Shown: positions 24,149 through 33,025 of the stretch, in pieces
Position numbering within the stretch: position 1 is the first letter of the stretch
Layout of the letters: each line of letters begins with the position of its first letter
Assembly: GCA_033964015.1 (NCBI GenBank)
Contig: CM066912.1
Location: 13,489,399 to 13,553,398, forward strand
Origin: Scolanthus callimorphus
Lineage: Eukaryota; Cnidaria; Anthozoa; Actiniaria; Edwardsiidae
Direction of reading: 5' to 3'
Length of the DNA: 64,000 nt
Notes under the pieces: model-generated
The model's input: the letters and a program-made list of their open reading frames with translations, nothing else
The model's database searches: none
Told to the model about the DNA's origin: nothing
Translations under genes and position numbers: made by a program

Positions 24149-24638
24149 TTAACACGATATATACCTGATTATCATAGCATAATTTGCGACGCGACGAGAT
24201 TTTTTTTGTCGCAAGCATGTCGTTTTCCCTGACCGAGACCTTAACGAAGTTTCAAGAAATTCGTTGGAAGCAAAGTTAACTTTAGAGTTGATCTCTCAAG
24301 GAAGGGGTCCATTTAAGCTCAGATATTATTAAAAGTATTAACGCTAATGGAGATCTGATAATGCGTTCATATTCCCAAAACATACCTACTTATATTCTCC
24401 AAGATTGAAGTTCATGGCGAGCATATTCTTAAAGTTGTAGACGAAAATATATTTTCGCGAAATGCGCTCTGACTTTCGCATGAGTTACCTTAAATTTATC
24501 TAGCTAGACATTGTGGCGTTTTTCTGTTTCGACAGCCAGCCAGGCACGCAGCATCCTATACGCATATACGCACGTGCGTAACGCTACAACTGAGCACATG
24601 CTCGATTATCCAACAAAAAGGTTTTGTTTGCGCAACGT

Positions 24639-24851
24639 CATTCAGAGCTCCCCGACTCGTCTCCTCGCAGGGGAGGCTCTGGTGACATCCATTTGAGGAC
24701 TTTTGCTGATTGGCTGATGTTGAACGTTGGTGCATGTGCAGAAATATCTTTCTCTCAACGGCTCTGTATAAAATCTCGCGCATGCGTCAGTGGCTGTCAC
24801 CAGAGCCTCCCCCGCGAGGAGACGAGCCGGGGAGCTCTGGGTAAGAGAATG
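24639..24851. mobile_element. 213-bp MITE with 9-bp target duplication (Mutator-like), intact copy
   Basis: The 9-mer GCGCAACGT is present at 24630-24638 and 24852-24860, directly outside the ends CATTCAGAGCTCCCCGACTC and, complemented, CATTCTCTTACCCAGAGCTC. Long GC-rich arms (GTCTCCTCGCAGGGGAGGCT) surround an interior with a GATTGGCTGA word and CGCGCATGCG. The related cluster is at 3038-3419. Confidence 0.85.
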
Positions 24852-24860
24852 GCGCAACGT

Positions 24861-25373
24861 TTGCTCAAAACAAGGGCAAGACGCTTTCTTTGCTTGAATT
24901 CACATAACGTTTTTGACCGGATATGTGCATTTGTGCGTACTTGATAAAATGACCATGCGGCGCCCCTGCTAGCAGCTTGCATGTTCAAGGTTACACCATC
25001 AATAGCTCCAGCAATGAGCAGCAGAGGTGAAGTCGTAACTAAAAAATATGATTCTAGCTGCGCGCGGTTATTAGTCTCTGGAAGATTTGGTTTGATACAC
25101 ATTTTAGAAATGTTCCTCTGAGAATTTTTGAACAGAGAGCTGTTTGAAGTTACATTTTTCGGTTATTTGATCTAGTTGTTTGTATCTATTTCGGATTATT
25201 GTCGGATGATTCGAAACTCATTCGTGGTTGAATGTTTTTCAAAATGTATAATAAAGCAAATGATCATTGATAAAACGTCTTACTTTTTGACTGACTGACG
25301 GAAAACCTATAGTCTAGAACACTTCAAAACAATCAAGACCGAAGAACGTTTGGGACATTCACGTACCCGAGCT
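24861..25373. other. intergenic, no supported gene
   Basis: A minus-strand frame (24797-25102) contains LLIAGAIDG, which recalls the GAIDG block of Harbinger transposases. The rest of the frame does not fit that family and runs into the MITE, so no gene is called. Confidence 0.3.
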
Positions 25374-25786
25374 CCCCCCGGGGGTACTTGGCTTGATAAA
25401 GGGTGGGTATGTGCCGCTGCGAATTTCAAATGCGGACCCCGTTCTAAAACGATTGTTTGAAGAAAAGCTACCACGTTCAATTTTTTTGCACCCAAAATGA
25501 GACCCCGTTCTAAAGAGAAGTTAATGATACCTGTAAATCAAAATTTGTTCTTTACTTGTTACGGTTTTATCTGTACTAATAGAATGTTAAAGCTTGTTGG
25601 ATTCTTTACATTTGATAAAACAATACGTGACCGCCGGGTCGCTTCCTTGAAGACATTTTAGGCCATTTTACTGGGTGGTCTTCATTATCATACCCCGTTC
25701 TAGAGGACGGTTCCCAAACGATACCCCGTTCTATCGGCTGGAGGAAGAAATCGGGACCCCGTTTGGCGGCACATACCCGTATAGCT
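25374..25786. mobile_element. GGGTACTTGGC-family element (copy 1), right end missing
   Basis: The left end GGGGGTACTTGGCTTGATAA and interior words (TGCGGACCCCGTTCTAAAAC, GACCGCCGGGTCGCTTCC) match the complete copy at 61548-62243. The right sub-terminal GGCACATACCCGTATAGCT is present, but the terminal CCCCC end is lost where another small element starts (25787). A tyrosine-free, CCCCGTTCTA-rich interior encodes nothing recognisable. Confidence 0.75.
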
Positions 25787-25857
25787 AAAGTGGTCAAAAT
25801 GTACTGCGGACCAACTCGGCTGCGCCTCGTGAGTCAACAACATTTTGACCACTTTAT
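25787..25857. repeat. 71-bp inverted repeat (MITE-like)
   Basis: Arms AAAGTGGTCAAAATGT and complement ACATTTTGACCACTTT around ~38 bp. Its terminal AGTGGTCAAAA word is shared with the larger element at 26003. Confidence 0.6.
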
Positions 25858-26002
25858 TACGTCATTCCGTGGTATATAAGAGGACATGCCACGGAAAAAA
25901 CAGAGGACATTTGTTAAATATCCTCTATGATATATTCAGCACGATATACAATATTTGATGCCATAATCAAAATCCAGGGACCATTCGATTAGGTATATAT
26001 AA

Positions 26003-26333
26003 GGGAAGTGGTCAAAACATTTGTACTCGACCGGGGCCCGATTTTATCAAGGGAGGTGGTAGGTCCCTGGTTGTACCATCCCATCCCCACCTGTTTTTCA
26101 ATGCCCATTTTCTCAAGTAAGGAATGTTGGATGTTATTGCGTGGATGTGTTGCTCTCGCTATAAAGAAGACGGTACTGAGCCTATCTTTTGTATTCATTT
26201 ATTATTTTGCTAGATATTTGCAGTTAAAAATGGGCATCTTTCCCTAAAAGAAGGTTGGTTGCGGCATACACCACCCCACCCACCTTAAATCGGGTCCCAG
26301 TCGAGTACAAATGTTTTGACCGCTTCCTTAAGC
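26003..26333. mobile_element. 331-bp MITE with ~45-bp inverted repeats
   Basis: Left arm GAAGTGGTCAAAACATTTGT then ACTCGACCGGGGCCCGATTT. The right arm is the near-exact complement ending in GACCGCTTCCTTA. The interior is non-coding (small frames only). The palindromic TTAAGGAAG border makes the target duplication ambiguous. Confidence 0.8.
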
Positions 26334-26644
26334 ATGGCATGGAATATTGGGAAGGAAATGTTTTAATTGTGGTTCCTTTCTATCAGAATCGCCGTTTTCA
26401 GGATAGCCAGAAATTATGCCTGTTTTGTCACTCCCTTCGATTGTTCTAGTTGCTCATCGTTGTTATAATTTGAAATTATAGATATCCAACAAATGATCTC
26501 TCCTAAAATCATGACCTAGTTGGCCCTTGACTATGAAAATTGACCATTAGAAAATTGTCCTGTAATTTAATGATAACAAGAAAAGAGCCCGTCCCTTTGT
26601 GACGCTAGAAGACTCAGCAGAATGACATTTTGTTTCGGCATTAA

Positions 26645-27676
26645 GAGGTGGATCCAGAGTAGTGCCACTTATTCCATGGAACTAGTCAAACTTTTGGAAG
26701 TACAAAAAAATACAGAAATTTATATAAGTAAAAATCCGCAAAGACTAGTTCCTCCTATTCCATGGAACTAGTCAATGTTGTTTATAAATAAAGAAAGATA
26801 AACATTACAAATAAAAAATTATTTTAAAAACGTACAATTTTTTTTAAAAACGTACAAATCTCTCGCGCGCAATTAAAAACCTGTCCCGGCCTATTTGGTT
26901 TGTGACCTTTGGTTGGTCACGCAAAGGAAGTGAGACAAACACAATTTGTGTATTAGGGTAGGGTCCCACGGGGGCTGTTTGCTGGACATGTGGCACAGCT
27001 CAAACGCGCATTTCATCGGCCGGCACTAGTGAGCTTTGTTTTTTGGTACTAGTCAAAGTCGAATTCTATTGGCTAATGTTGTAGCTGGCACTAGTTGGAA
27101 ACTGGTAGAAAGACGCTAGCGATTCTGTTCCCGGCCGCCATCAATGTATAACAAACACTATTCGATGAAAAAGAACTGCAATCCTCTAAAAATGGCTGCT
27201 TTTAATCAATGGAGATCCGACTTGTCGTAAGTAGAAGTGTTCTTCATCTGATTTTGGTGTTTATTCCTGACCATAATGGTTTTTCGGATCAAAGAAAATC
27301 AGAAACATGTTTATTTTCTGAGAAAACAAGCGTGTGGAAGGCGGATTCTGCAAAGTCGAAAGAAGAAAGCAGAGATAGACGATTTAATCCACGTTTCTCT
27401 TGGCTGGTAAATTCAAAATACCTTGACGGAGCTTTCTGCCTCCCCTGCTCTATGTTTGCCGAAGAATGCGGTCGTAACTCCATGGCCAACAGGTTAGACA
27501 AAAATAGGTTGACATTTTGGACAACGATACCTTACATGTACTATGTCCACAGGGATAAGAACATTAATCTGGAATAAAGGCAACTGAGGTTGTTACTGGA
27601 AATTTTGAAAATGACAAAACATATGTGAGTGGGCTCGAGGGTGGCACAAGTCAAAAAATTCCTAGATCCACCCCTG
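26645..27676. mobile_element. hAT deletion derivative, ~1 kb
   Basis: Ends GAGGTGGATCCAGAG at the left and, complemented, CAGGGGTGGATCTAG at the right. CAGGGGTGGATC is a typical hAT terminus. Sub-terminal GTGCCAC words occur on both sides. Inside lies the N-terminal zinc-finger portion of a hAT-type transposase (27209-27577) and nothing of the catalytic core. The 8-bp target duplication is not convincing, so the borders may be decayed. Confidence 0.65.
27209..27577 (+). pseudogene. hAT transposase N-terminal fragment with TTF-type zinc finger
   Basis: A 122-codon frame. After a non-diagnostic start comes RFNPRFSWLVNSKYLDGAFC then LPCSMFAEECGR. The W-L-V-x-S-K-x-x-D-G-A-F-C-x-x-C core is the TTF-type (ZMYM/52-kDa-repressor-like) zinc finger found at the N-terminus of many hAT transposases. 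The downstream catalytic DDE region and dimerisation domain are absent before the element's right end at 27676. The last ~25 residues look out of frame. Best read as the surviving 5' part of a transposase gene in a non-autonomous copy. A host gene derived from such a transposase is less likely because no downstream exon is seen. Confidence 0.65.
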
Positions 27677-27941
27677 TTCAGTTATTTCGAAACGTGTGGG
27701 CAATTGTTTAGCTCAAGACAGCAATTTAGTTTCTACACTTTATTTGTCTAGTAAAAGTTTTTAAATTCTAGAGCTTTCGAATGATAGATAATCTATGTTT
27801 TGCTTTTGAAAAGCACATCTTCATGCGACTGAGGACACAAAGCTGTGGTGAGGGAAGCCATTTCAGTGTTGCTCTCGGAGACTGATTTAGCCAATCAGAA
27901 ACATTTGCGCAGACAACCCGATTATAATAGTTTAGTTAAGG

Positions 27942-28124
27942 AATGGTCCATGCTTAGCGTGCGTATATCCAGTTCTGGAAGCACGCGGATAGTTGAGAGA
28001 GCACGAAGGTAGCGTAAGAGTCGCACGAGGCGTTAGCCGAGTGCGACTCTAGCTAGCTGAGTGCTCTCTCAACTATCCAAGTGCTTCCAGAACTGGATAT
28101 ACGCACTGCTAAGTATGGACCATT
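27942..28124. mobile_element. 183-bp fold-back MITE
   Basis: Almost perfect arms: AATGGTCCATGCTTAGCGTG at the left and the complement of the right end, continuing through TATATCCAGTTCTGGAAGCA and AGTTGAGAGAGCAC. The loop is only ~40 bp and is itself palindromic (GAGTCGCAC…GTGCGACTC). Confidence 0.85.
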
Positions 28125-28289
28125 GCTTTTATAACATAAACAACGAAGTTTCGCACAATAAAGTTGGAAACAAAACGCACGCAAATAACAATACCCCTTA
28201 ACTTGCAAGAAAAATTTAAGCTAAAATCATGCTCAAACGGGAATAAAATGCGGTTGGAATTATAGAACTGGATATAAAAAAAAATAAAA

Positions 28290-28529
28290 AATAATGGGTT
28301 ACGCAAATCGGCTCCACTAGGTGGCTCTTCTTCCGTTGCGGGGCCTACGGTTTAACGTCCTTATCCGAGAAGACGTAAAGGTCTAACCATTTGCAGATGT
28401 TACAGCAAAGGCAGCACCTTCTCCTCAATTATTTAGAAAAGACCCTGAGTGTTGGTCCGGCCGGGGTTTGAACTCCCAACCTCCCGCACATAAGCCCGGC
28501 GCTCTACCACTGCGCTAACCGGTCGGCGG
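28290..28529 (-). mobile_element. tRNA-derived SINE
   Basis: Read on the minus strand, the head has an RNA polymerase III A box in GTTAGCGCAGTGGTAGAGCG (plus 28496-28520) and a B box in GGGAGTTCAAACCCC (plus 28463-28477), at normal tRNA spacing. An unrelated body (GTAGGCCCCGCAACGGAAGA) follows, then a T-rich tail near 28270-28300. It is not a functional tRNA because the 3' half does not close an acceptor stem and the transcript runs on into the SINE body. Confidence 0.8.
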
Positions 28530-29394
28530 TTGGATATACACACGTACTGACACATCTCTTCTCTCTTTTTAGCCGTTTTAGTTACACTGTAAGTGGACTT
28601 TTCAAAAGCTAGTGGAAAATAATACATCGCTTTGTGAGGTGGAAAATAATAAGCTTACATCGCTTTGTTTTTCAACAACATCGTTGCATTCAGCACGGAA
28701 ATTTTACAAGGAAACCCTTTTCAAATTAAATGACAAAATCAAACTTGACTATATCGTAGAAAATATAATGAAAACATAGTCTTTTCTGATTCTCATATTT
28801 TATTAGGCAATCATGGCATTGCAGAGAAAATAATACGAAGAAAATCGATACAGCGAAGGAAACCTCACTCGCCAAAAGAGAAATTGCAAACTACTAAATT
28901 TGAAGTAGCTCATTTCAGGGTTAACAAACATTAATCTCAAACAAAATTAATTTGGATCAATGGATTTGCTTACCTGCTAACTTGTTCCTTTCACGAATTT
29001 TTCACTTGACAGTTTTGTGGCCGCTGAAGTAGAAATTCTTCCGGACTTGAATAAAACAGCACTCAAAACAGAGCCCTCAAAACTCGCACGAAAAGGAGCA
29101 AATTTTGCAAAAATAAACCTATTTATCAGTCATCGGATTTCCGAAACTACATCAATCCATCTGAAACAGGTTCCTTTTCACTTGCTTTCAATTTCCAGAG
29201 CTTGTTTTAGATCCAGGGTGTTGTTTTTGACAGCTTTTGTGACATTGGCGAGCTCAATCTTGCCTCCCGTTTCGCTTGATTCCGAGTGTGACGTACTTTC
29301 TATGGGAAATCTCTATTGTATATATCCATTTCTTTCACATAGAAAATCAGCCAATCAGAGCGCGCGTTATATCGTGTCTATGTTATAAATAATA
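28530..29394. other. intergenic, repeat-like, no supported gene
   Basis: A 123-codon plus frame (29017-29388) has no recognised domain. The end of the region (CCAATCAGAGCGCGCGTTAT) is of the style found in small DNA elements. It leads into AACAATTATTCGCCGAAGGC at 29399, the end sequence of a family seen again at 31624 and 50470. Confidence 0.3.
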
Positions 29395-29814
29395 ATTAAC
29401 AATTATTCGCCGAAGGCGAAGTGAATAGTATTATATCCAAACCGGCCTTTGTTCCACGGATCACTGATTTAGAGATGGGAACAACAGACTCCATTGTCCA
29501 GTAACCTGAGCAATGGTGTGGATCACTCCGCTGTCCAATGCACCCACATCCTACGGCACCCCGCGCCCAGCCCTTGCTCCAAGGGAATATTCGAGCCATA
29601 TGGCTCCCCCATATCTCATCCATATCTTACCACCCTCTACTCAATCCCCAATACTGTCACCATACCCCTTATAAACTATCAATAGGAAGTATATAGCATA
29701 ATTTGTGTAAGAGCACAGCACGGCGCCCGTCACTGTACGATTCCTTTGTGCGTCTGACTTGAGCTTCTTGTTGTTCTCACAAGGGGAAAGCTAACACAAA
29801 TGACTAAATGGAGA

Positions 29815-30213
29815 TCATGAACCTCTCTCGAGACAGTTTCCGCTGCCGGGTGTTGCACCTCTACAATCTCGGATAGACTTCTCCCGCACGGAACCAAGAG
29901 CAGAATCAGCCAGGACTGGTTCCCCCGAGCTGGTCCCGGGAGCGTCACCCAATTCACCGTTTTGAGATACCTGATAGGCCGCCGTTTCGATTAAATCTTT
30001 CAACCCCCTTCCCATTCTGGAAGGACGAAATATTGTGTACGTCATCGCTTGATTGGCGGCTAATCGTCCATTATAGAAGAGAAAACAACGAAGCCTGTAG
30101 AGTTGAGCGACACTCCCCGGGATCAGTAGGAGAACGCAGTCCCGGCGCAACTGCAAGAGTCGGGCACGAAGGGCCTTAGATGACCCTGGGACTGAGAACC
30201 CTAAATCACCCAA
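29815..30213 (-). pseudogene. open frame with a SAP-like motif
   Basis: A 132-codon minus frame bounded upstream by a TAA. The N-terminal part reads LGDLGFSVPGSSKALRARL, which fits the second half of a SAP DNA-binding motif (G-h-x-x-x-G-x-K-x-x-L-x-x-R-L). The following region (YRLRCFLFYNGRLAANQAM) is unrecognised and the C-terminal third is low-complexity (GDAPGTSSGEP). SAP motifs occur at the start of some mobile-element proteins in invertebrates as well as in host genes. The overlapping frame 29730-29957 also looks protein-like, which suggests a frameshift. Identity uncertain. Confidence 0.35.
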
Positions 30214-30329
30214 AGCTTACGTTTTCTCTTTCATGCCTTTTTTTTCTTATTACGCAATTATGCGATGACAGTTCCACAAGTAAAATCACAGTTTCCACGC
30301 TTGTCTTTTCTTTTTCCCATTACTATATT

Positions 30330-31210
30330 GTCATGTGCCCGGCTCGAATGGCACTAAACAGACAACAGTGTCCCTACCGAACCGAGGTTCATATAAGGCC
30401 AAATAAACACAGGGCACCTGAAACTATGCTTCCTGTGAATCGTACCCGCGGCTCGAATGGCCATAATAAACAAGAGAAAGTTCGTACTGAACCAAAGTCC
30501 AGTATACAACCAATTAAACCCTACAGGGCACCTGAAATATGCTTCCAGTGAATCGTGCCGGCCCGAATGGCCATAATAAACACTAGCTAATTTTTCGTAC
30601 CGAACCGAAGTCCAGTATACAACCAATTAAACTCCTACAGGGCACCTGAAATATGCTTCCAGTGAATCGTGCCCGGCCCGAATGGCCATAATACACACTA
30701 GCTAATTTTTCGTACCGAACCGAAGTCCAGTATACAACCAATTAAACTCCTACAGGGCACCTGAAATATGCTTCCAGTGAATCGTGCCCGGCCCGAATGG
30801 CCATACTAAACACTAGCTAATTTTTCTTACCGAACCGAAGTCCAGTATACAACCAATTAAATTCCTACAGGGCACCTGAAATATGCTTCCAGTGAATCGT
30901 GCCCGGCCCGAATGGCCATAATAAACACTAGCTAATTTTTCGTACCGAACCGAAGTCCAGTATACAACCAATTAACCACCTACAGGGCACCTGAAATATG
31001 CTTCCAGTGAATCGTGCCCGGCCCGAATGGCCATAATAAACACTAGCTAATTTTTCGTACCGAACCGAAGTCCAGTATACAACCAATTAAACTCCTACAG
31101 GGCACCTGAAATATGCTTCCAATGAATCGTGCCCGGCCCGAATGGCCATAATAAACAGTGGAAATTTTTTCGTACCGAACCGAAGTCCAGTACACAACCA
31201 ATTAAACACT
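30330..31210. repeat. tandem array, 114-115-bp unit, about 7.5 copies
   Basis: The phrase GGGCACCTGAAATATGCTTC recurs at 30412 (diverged), 30526, 30640, 30755, 30870, 30985 and 31100, giving periods of 114, 114, 115, 115, 115 and 115 bp. Each unit carries GCCCGGCCCGAATGGCCATA and AGTATACAACCAATTAA. Inner units differ by only a few bases. The array has no spacers of constant different sequence and is not a CRISPR. Confidence 0.95.
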
Positions 31211-31623
31211 TGCGAAGCCCGAGTGGCTACAGCAAAATGTGCAAAGATAGACAGAGGGAATCGGCCACTTAACCACCAAGGACTCAAGGTAAAGTCTACG
31301 TGTGGTCTGCTCTAAGTGGCTGGTTGGCTTGAGCCAGCGCTGGAACAACAGGAGCTGGAGGAACGGCTGGGGCTGAGCTGAGGCGGTTGGTACAGCAAGA
31401 ACCAAGAACAGGTGTTGGGGCTACAACGGGGTGGCGGGGCGGACGGGAACTTGAGCCATGTCACAGGAACAAAACACCAGCAAATCCGGCCAGCACTCGC
31501 AAAATGCGAGAAGAGAGTGAGCAATAGGATTGCTCGCTCTTTTATTGTGTTCTAGGTGAGCATAGCTCACATTTCAGTGGTTTCCGTGCTTCTCAGTGCC
31601 CGTGGAATGTTTTCGGCCGATTT

Positions 31624-31680
31624 GAATAGTGGCGAATAGTCCCCGAGACCGGAGGTCGAGGGGACTATTCGCCACTATTC
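31624..31680. repeat. perfect 21-bp-arm hairpin
   Basis: Arms GAATAGTGGCGAATAGTCCC and its exact complement around a GAGACCGGAGGTCGA loop. Related to the hairpin at 50489-50549 and to the ATTCGCCGAAGGCGAA motif at 29402. Confidence 0.85.
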
Positions 31681-31695
31681 ACTGAGCCTGAGGAG

Positions 31696-32159
31696 AATAA
31701 TTGTTTTAGTATATACTACACGGGAACACTCCAAAAATATCCAAACGGTAGATATGTTTTCGACAAGATTGCCTTAATTAATATGTTGTTGTGAATGTAA
31801 ATAATTCGTCTCTCAAAAGTGCCGTGAACGAATCATCGACCTCTGATTCCGAAGAACTGAAAAATAAGAACAGCAAGTTTTCAAAGTTCAAGAAATACAT
31901 TCTCTCTCTGATTCACCTTGAAAAACCTTGATTCACCTTGAGACAACATAAGTTAATTGGAAGGATTTTTCCGTTGCATTTCGAATCAGATAGTTCCTTT
32001 AGAAAGTAAAAATATCCGAACCACCTGCACTCAGGTTTCTCAATCTCGGGATAATGCTTTCGATCTCGGAATATTGTGGCAATATACCGAGCTGGCGAAC
32101 CAATCAAAACGCGCGATCTATGGAGGTTCCCGTGTAGTATATACTAATAATAATTATTA
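31696..32159. mobile_element. 464-bp MITE
   Basis: Inverted ends: AATAATTGTTTTAGTATATA at the left and, complemented, AATAATTATTATTAGTATAT at the right, both continuing into CTACACGGGAAC. The interior is non-coding and ends with an ACCAATCAAAACGCGCG word. Confidence 0.75.
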
Positions 32160-32459
32160 CCAAGAGTTTCCATATTTATTATATGCGCACGAATCACCGT
32201 CAGAAAAGTGTCTATTTTTAGAACAAGGTTTCCCGCGAAAACGCGCCTGCCACAGGGTTCCCGCTTTCCTACCACGCGAAGAGTGTGAGATCCAGCCTAA
32301 AATTAAATCGCAGATCAATCGAAAACCTTTAAAGTCGCAGAATTCAGGTAGGATATTCTATTTTTTGTCTGGTGGGTATACGATGAATTCAGAAGAGTCA
32401 AGAGGGGATTTGAGGAACTACAGTACCGAGTACAGCATAAAGGCAATCAGCGCCTAACT

Positions 32460-33025
32460 TTGACCTTAATTATGATTAACAACAAGCAACTTGAATGTGT
32501 TAATCAGGCTAAGGTTTTAGGTGTTAACTTCTCTAGTGACCTTAAATGGAATGTACATGTCGGAGAAATACTTAAGAAAGTCAACAAGCGCCTTTACTTC
32601 TAGGTCAACTAAAGCGCGCTCAGATAACGCCTAATGAGCTTATTACTTTCTTCCTTTCATGCATCAGACCGGTAACAGAATACGCAGGCGCGCTGTTCCA
32701 CAACAGCTTACCAAAGTACCTGGCATCGGATTTAGAATCCTGCCAAAAGCGCGCGCTTCGCATCATCTTTCACGAGAAGTGTTATTCACAGGCCCTAGAG
32801 GACACAGGTCTCCCCACCCTGCAGGACAGGCGTGAGGCAATTACAATCAAGCTCTTCCAGGAGATAACTGAACCGAGCCACAAACTTCACAATCTTCTGC
32901 CTCCAAAGAACGAGTGTAACACCAATCTAAGGAGGAGGCGGGCCTTTGCAGTTCCTAAGGCCAAAACAAACAGGTTTCGGAATAGTTTCATAGTTTTTAA
33001 TGCTTTAAATCAATTTTTAGAGTAA
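32460..33025 (+). pseudogene. LINE reverse-transcriptase C-terminal fragment, frameshifted
   Basis: First part: AKVLGVNFSSDLKWNVHV, LKKVNKRLYF then an in-frame TAG at about 32601. One base earlier or later the frame continues as LKRAQITPNELITFF, SCIRPVTEYAGALFHNSLP, DLESCQKRALRII, and runs to a TAA at 33023-33025. This is the well-known region downstream of the palm domain in CR1/jockey-group LINE reverse transcriptases (LGV…W…H…KRLYFL…L…Y…RP..EY). A one-base deletion in ACTTCTAGGTC explains the break. 5'-truncated and dead. Confidence 0.85.

Larger units (their letters stand above)
21204..24240. mobile_element. TTAA-target element, GGTCTYGGTCAGGG ends (copy 1), interrupted
   Basis: Ends GGTCTTGGTCAGGG and, complemented, GGTCTCGGTCAGGG, bordered by TTAA at 21200-21203 and 24241-24244. 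A clean copy without the internal insertion is at 60592-61269 (678 bp), collinear through the CAACTTTGCGAC and AAATATGCAAAATATCGA words. Here the element is split at 21840/24149. No transposase. TTAA with GG ends suggests Kolobok or piggyBac relatives; not resolved. Confidence 0.8.
20938..24489. mobile_element. outer TTAA-type element, host of two nested elements
   Basis: Inverted arms of about 190 bp: ACTCATGCGAAAGTCAGAGC at 20938 onwards and its complement ending at 24489, continuing into a CGCGAAAATATATTTTCG palindrome. The right end reads GGTAACTC (complement) next to TTAA at 24490-24493; the left border is degraded. The interior is interrupted by the element at 21204-24240, so the original size was roughly 0.5 kb. 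Confidence 0.65.

Noticed and set aside
24797..25102. Harbinger transposase from the GAIDG motif
   Set aside because: Only nine residues fit. The surrounding residues do not match the family and the frame runs into a MITE.
28433..28627. tRNA gene at about 28460-28529 minus
   Set aside because: A and B boxes are present but the sequence continues into a SINE body and lacks a paired acceptor stem. Called as a SINE.
30330..31210. Regular repeats resembling a CRISPR array
   Set aside because: The whole 115-bp unit repeats; there are no unique spacers, and the setting is eukaryotic.
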